Below the pieces are notes generated by a model. The model saw only the letters and a list, made by a program, of their open reading frames with translations, ran no database searches and was not told the DNA's origin. A stretch of DNA of 64,000 nucleotides from the NCBI GenBank assembly GCA_015067795.1, contig SVLU01000007.1, forward strand, positions 1-64,000, given 5' to 3'. Shown in pieces: positions 60,296-64,000 of the stretch (position 1 is its first letter; the number at the start of each line of letters is the position of its first letter). The position numbers and the translations under genes were made by a program. The stretch comes from Oscillospiraceae bacterium. GTDB lineage: Bacteria; Bacillota; Clostridia; Oscillospirales; Oscillospiraceae.

Positions 60296-60534
60296 TAAAT
60301 TGAGTGGCGAAAAACTAAAACAATCACCGCAGAAAGCGTCCAAGCGATGGTGAGGCACAGACAATTAAAATCTGTTTCCGCAGAAAGTCAGAGGCTGGTG
60401 CGTATGATTGTAGCGGAGGGGATTTTTAAGGGGAACCACGCTTTGGGCGTGGTTCCCCTTAAACGGTCTTTGGTTACTTTCTTCCGAAAGAAAGTAACCG
60501 CCCGCCGCGTAGGCGGTACAATGCAAATATTTGT
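60296..60534. repeat. Long dispersed repeat, copy 2
   Basis: About 239 bp related to 45983-46150. It contains an extra ~55 bp (about 60332-60386) bounded by the direct word CCGCAGAAAG. Internal stems GGGGAACCACGC/GCGTGGTTCCCC and TTACTTTCTTC/GAAAGAAAGTAA replace those of copy 1 but keep pairing. Confidence 0.75.
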
Positions 60535-60569
60535 TGAGCGTTAAAAGTATTCAGAAGAATGCTATTCCC

Positions 60570-60653
60570 CTCTCAGTCGCCCTCCGGTGACAGCTCTCCC
60601 CAAGGGGCGAGCCGTGAGAGGTGGCATTTGCAGACACCCAAGGATGGGTGTCC
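60570..60653. repeat. MITE-like fragment and short hairpin
   Basis: TCGCCCTCCGGTGACAGCTC, then CCCCaaGGGG, matches one arm of the MITE-like elements. It is followed by GACACCCaaggatGGGTGTC (60632-60653), another GGACACCC-type hairpin. No gene in 60535-60663. Confidence 0.5.
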
Positions 60654-60663
60654 CTCCGGTCGC

Positions 60664-61311
60664 CTATTTGGATGTGAGCTTGAAAATATCCTCATTCCTG
60701 CCAATGAGAACGATATGGTCATTTTCCCGGAACACATAATTTGCACCGGGGATAGGCTGCAAAACATCGTCCTGCTTGATGGCAATGATATTGACATGGT
60801 GCTTGTTGCGAACGTCAATGGTAATAATAGCCTTGCCTATCCAGTCTCTGACCACAGGAATTTCACATATTGAATACTCTCCGCTGAGCTTTATATAGTC
60901 AAAGATATTCTGCTGGTTATAGCGAATAGCCAGGGTTTCCGCAACCTCTCGTTCAGGATAGATGACCTCGTCAGCACCGATCTTAATGAGCAGATCATGC
61001 TGAATATCCTGATTTGCCTTTGCTATGACCTTCTTTGCACCAAACTGCTTTAAAAGGGAGGTAATTACAAGAGAGGATTGGAAATCCTCACCGATGCTGA
61101 CGAAATACAAGTCAAAGTTATTCGCCACCAAAGCCTTGACAACCTGTTCGTTGGTGCAGTCACCGATATATGAATCGGTGAAGCGGCCGGAAAAGCGTTC
61201 TACAATTTCCGCATTTTTATCCACCACCATAACATCATTGCCTAACTCCAGCATTTTGCTTGCCAAATGACGGCCGAAACGACCCATTCCGATTACAAGA
61301 ACTGATTTCAT
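60664..61311 (-). CDS. ktrA: Potassium uptake regulator, KtrA/TrkA type
   Basis: A 215-residue cytoplasmic RCK protein gating the potassium channel encoded upstream. The N-terminal Rossmann domain has VLVIGMGRFGRHLASKM (GxGxxG, about 4-20) and VVDKNAE; a TrkA-C domain (about 135-213) follows. Size matches KtrA rather than the double-length TrkA. It starts 15 nt after the channel gene. Confidence 0.93.
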   Translation of the reverse strand: MKSVLVIGMGRFGRHLASKMLELGNDVMVVDKNAEIVERFSGRFTDSYIGDCTNEQVVKALVANNFDLYFVSIGEDFQSSLVITSLLKQFGAKKVIAKANQDIQHDLLIKIGADEVIYPEREVAETLAIRYNQQNIFDYIKLSGEYSICEIPVVRDWIGKAIITIDVRNKHHVNIIAIKQDDVLQPIPGANYVFRENDHIVLIGRNEDIFKLTSK

Positions 61312-61326
61312 AACAAGTCTCCTTTT

Positions 61327-62655
61327 CTAACCTATGAGAATTTTGCCCATTGGACGGTCAAGAGGAACTCTTTTTCGTTTTTCCGCAAGGGCAAGAACAA
61401 AGGAAAGTCCGCCTATACGTCCGGCGTACATCAAGAGTATAAGTATCATTCGTGCGGCACTGCCAAGGGATGGCGTTAAACCCATGGAAAGACCCACAGT
61501 ACCGATCGCAGAGCCTGTTTCATACAGAGCCCGAATGAAGCTTACAGGCTCGATAATACTGATCGCAATAGCACCTGCGATAGCAGCCGCAAAGTAGATG
61601 CTGACAATGGCACTGGCCTCGCGGACCACATTTGGCTCAATACTTCTTTTAAACATGACGGTTTGCTCCTCATTTCGTGCGCAGCAGAATGTGCCTACCA
61701 CGAGAACGGCAAAGGTTGTTGTCTTAAGACCACCTGCGGTTGAACCCGGAGAGCCACCGATGAGCATGAGAATTACGGTAACAATGGAGCTGGGTTCGCT
61801 GAAGGCCGCCTGGTCTACGGTAGCAAAACCGGCGGTGCGGGTAGTTACGGACTGGAACAGGGCTGCCATGACCTTCTCGCCCTCGCTCAGTGCCCCAAAG
61901 GCATTTCCACGTTCAATGAAATAGAACACTGCCCAGCCTGACAAAATAAGGATAGCGGTGGTAACAAGAACCACCTTAGTGTGGAGAGCGAATTTTTTAA
62001 ATCTGAAACGACAGTTAAGGATATCCTCCCAAACAAGGAAGCCCAAACCACCGACAACTATAAGAAACATGATGGTGAAGTTCACCAATGGATCATCCAC
62101 AAACATTGACAGGGATGATGAACCCAGACCGCTGAGAATATCAAAGCCTGCATTGCAGAATGCGGAAACGGAATGGAACACCGCATAGTACAATCCCTCG
62201 CCAAAGTCCAGTATTCCGCAGAAGCGTATCATCAGAAGCACAACGCCAACACCCTCAAAAAGGAGAGTGCCAAGGAGAACCTTTTTCAGGAGCTTTGGAA
62301 TACCGCCGCCGTCATTGTTGCCGGTGGACTGACGAAGAAGAAGCTGGTCGTGGAGGGAGACCTGCTTGCGGATAAGCATGGTAAAGGCGATCATAAGTGT
62401 CATGAAGCCAAGACCGCCTATCTGAATAAGGCACAGGATAACCACCTGACCAAATCTGGACCAGTATGCAAATGTATCAACCACCGCAAGACCTGTTACA
62501 CAGGTGGCACTTGTTGCGGTGAAAAGACCATCGAGGAAGGGTGTCCATTGTCCTTCCTTCGATGAGATAGGCAGACAAAGCAGGAATGCACCAATAAATA
62601 TGGTCACAAGAAAGCTGAATGCAATTTTTTGTGTGTAGGTTAGTTTTTTGAACAT
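61327..62655 (-). CDS. ktrB: Potassium channel subunit, KtrB/TrkH type
   Basis: A 442-residue membrane protein with four M1-P-M2 repeats. Filter-like loops are seen as TSATCVTGL (about 48), HSVSAFCNAGF (about 150), TTRTAGFAT (about 270) and ETGSAIGTVGLSMG (about 385). It forms the sodium- or proton-coupled potassium path with KtrA. The start was placed at 62655 (MFKKLTYTQK), because the longer frame has no ribosome site. Operon with ktrA. Confidence 0.93.
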   Translation of the reverse strand: MFKKLTYTQKIAFSFLVTIFIGAFLLCLPISSKEGQWTPFLDGLFTATSATCVTGLAVVDTFAYWSRFGQVVILCLIQIGGLGFMTLMIAFTMLIRKQVSLHDQLLLRQSTGNNDGGGIPKLLKKVLLGTLLFEGVGVVLLMIRFCGILDFGEGLYYAVFHSVSAFCNAGFDILSGLGSSSLSMFVDDPLVNFTIMFLIVVGGLGFLVWEDILNCRFRFKKFALHTKVVLVTTAILILSGWAVFYFIERGNAFGALSEGEKVMAALFQSVTTRTAGFATVDQAAFSEPSSIVTVILMLIGGSPGSTAGGLKTTTFAVLVVGTFCCARNEEQTVMFKRSIEPNVVREASAIVSIYFAAAIAGAIAISIIEPVSFIRALYETGSAIGTVGLSMGLTPSLGSAARMILILLMYAGRIGGLSFVLALAEKRKRVPLDRPMGKILIG

Positions 62656-62722
62656 CGTGTTGCTCCATTTTTGTATCGAACCTCTCACTCAACCATTTGC
62701 AGAGCAAATGAGGTTGAGGGTT

Positions 62723-64000
62723 CTATCTATCCTCAAAGTACTTCTTCAAAAACAGCCCTGTATAGCTGCCTTCACAATTACAGCACTCCTCGGGAGTTCC
62801 TTCAAAAACAATACTGCCGCCCTGGTCGCCGCCCTCAGGGCCCAGGTCGATAATGTGGTCGGCTGTTTTGATAACGTCCAGATTGTGTTCAATAACCACA
62901 ACCGTGTTGCCAACATCGGTAAGACGGTTGAGCACATCAATGAGCTTGTGAACGTCCGCCGTGTGGAGACCTGTTGTAGGCTCGTCCAGAATATACATGG
63001 TATTGCCTGTTGCACGCTTTGAAAGCTCAGTAGCCAGCTTTACACGCTGTGCTTCACCGCCCGAGAGTGTCGTGGAGGACTGGCCAAGCTTTACATATCC
63101 CAGGCCAACATCAGAAATAGTCTGAAGCCTGGTCTTGATCTTTGGAATGTTCTCGAAGAATTCCAGCGCCTCATCCACAGTCATGTCAAGCACATCGAAG
63201 ATGCTTTTGCCCTTGTACTTGACCTCCAGAGTTTCGCGGTTATATTTCTTGCCGCCGCAAACGTCGCAGGGAACGTAAACGTCAGGCAGGAAGTGCATTT
63301 CGATCTTTACAAGACCGTCACCGCCGCAGGCTTCGCATCTGCCTCCCTTGACGTTGAAGCTGAAACGCTTTGCGGCGTAGCCTCTTGTTTTGGCATCCTG
63401 AGTGGAGGCGAAAAGCTCACGAATATCCGTGAAAACGCCTGTGTATGTGGCAGGATTTGAGCGTGGTGTGCGGCCTATGGGAGACTGGTCAATGCAAATG
63501 ACCTTGTCCAAATTTTCAAGACCCTCGATGGAGTCATGCTTGCCCGGATGAGTTCTCGCCCGGTTAAGCTCCGCCGCAAGGGATTTGTATAAAACCTCGT
63601 TTATCAGAGAGGACTTGCCGCTTCCCGATACGCCTGTAACGCATATCAGCTTTCCGAGAGGGAAGCTTACGTCCAGATTTCGCAGATTGTTCTCTGCCGC
63701 ACCCCGCACGGTAAGGAGCTTACCCGAGCCCTCACGTCGTGAAGCCGGAACGGGAATTGACTTTTTGCCGCTTAAATACTGACCTGTAATGGAATTCTCA
63801 CAGCTCACGATCTCGGCAGGCGGTCCTGCGAACACCACATTGCCGCCATTTGCCCCTGCTCCCGGGCCGATATCCACCACATAGTCTGCCTCTCTCATGG
63901 TATCCTCATCGTGTTCAACCACTAAAAGAGTATTGCCCAAATCACGGAGACGCTTCAAGGTTGCTAACAATTTCTGATTGTCACGCTGGTGGAGACCGAT
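62723..64000 (-). CDS. uvrA: UvrABC system protein A, C-terminal part (cut by window edge)
   Basis: The 425 visible codons run off the window end. They cover the end of ABC domain I ([36 protein letters not shown]) and all of domain II: Walker [17 protein letters not shown], a zinc motif CEACGGDG...[10 protein letters not shown], signature [12 protein letters not shown] and LDEPTTGLH. UvrA finds DNA damage and loads UvrB (gene at 56664-58628). The frame is open to base 64000, so the N-terminal half lies outside. Confidence 0.95.
   Translation of the reverse strand: MGLHQRDNQKLLATLKRLRDLGNTLLVVEHDEDTMREADYVVDIGPGAGANGGNVVFAGPPAEIVSCENSITGQYLSGKKSIPVPASRREGSGKLLTVRGAAENNLRNLDVSFPLGKLICVTGVSGSGKSSLINEVLYKSLAAELNRARTHPGKHDSIEGLENLDKVICIDQSPIGRTPRSNPATYTGVFTDIRELFASTQDAKTRGYAAKRFSFNVKGGRCEACGGDGLVKIEMHFLPDVYVPCDVCGGKKYNRETLEVKYKGKSIFDVLDMTVDEALEFFENIPKIKTRLQTISDVGLGYVKLGQSSTTLSGGEAQRVKLATELSKRATGNTMYILDEPTTGLHTADVHKLIDVLNRLTDVGNTVVVIEHNLDVIKTADHIIDLGPEGGDQGGSIVFEGTPEECCNCEGSYTGLFLKKYFEDR

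Overview
This 64 kb stretch looks like the chromosome of an anaerobic, low-to-middle GC Clostridia member, most likely Oscillospirales/Ruminococcaceae. The grounds are the strong TTGACA-17-TATAAT promoters and AGGAGG ribosome sites, a CtsR/ClpC heat-shock operon, a Spo0A-type DNA-binding domain, a tandem glycine riboswitch on an AgcS transporter, a small 2[4Fe-4S] ferredoxin, and several secreted proteins ending in type-I dockerin modules (the tag used in cellulosome-like assemblies). No cohesin or scaffoldin gene lies in the window.

Layout. 1-5.1 kb: a hypothetical gene, tRNA-Gly(CCC), and a small phage-derived cassette (holin, CHAP lysin, tail-fibre-like proteins), one of which carries a dockerin-like insert and seems to have lost its ATG. 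5.2-8 kb: a secreted C39-like/SH3/dockerin protein, an autoregulated DUF2975/HTH pair and a zinc-ribbon membrane protein. 8.5-10.3 kb: glnS. 10.6-19 kb: three tandem BspA-type leucine-rich-repeat proteins with dockerins, a divergent HTH regulator and another secreted dockerin protein. 19-22.7 kb: ctsR-mcsA-clpC without mcsB. 23.2-27 kb: ferredoxin, trmN6, rsmI, an alpha/beta hydrolase and small genes. 27-33.3 kb: a giant GLUG-repeat membrane protein overlapping an MMPL/RND transporter. 33.5-35.5 kb: an unassigned structured small RNA, glyA, and a stand-alone Spo0A C-terminal domain. 35.7-39.7 kb: a MoxR/DUF58/transglutaminase operon. 40-43.3 kb: PAP2 plus acyltransferase-like genes and a zinc-ribbon pair. 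43.4-45.8 kb: tRNA-Ser(GGA) and the glycine-riboswitch-controlled AgcS. 46.4-52 kb: an ArsR-regulated P-type metal ATPase, then radical SAM, arsC and DUF5714 genes with a broken arsC copy. 52-64 kb: mreB, comF, recD2, uvrB, two paralogous lipoproteins, a KtrAB-type potassium system and the 3' part of uvrA.

The intergenic DNA is unusually rich in repeats. There are hairpin arrays with a locus-specific spacer word, MITE-like elements, a composite repeat built from an ATTGCGAG half and an ATTCC(G)AGGAGCG half, a ~170-240 bp repeat present twice, and short hairpins around mirrored GGACACCC/GGGTGTCC arms. Codon starts were chosen by ribosome-site spacing where the longest frame looked wrong. All functional calls rest on reading motifs by eye; no database search was run.
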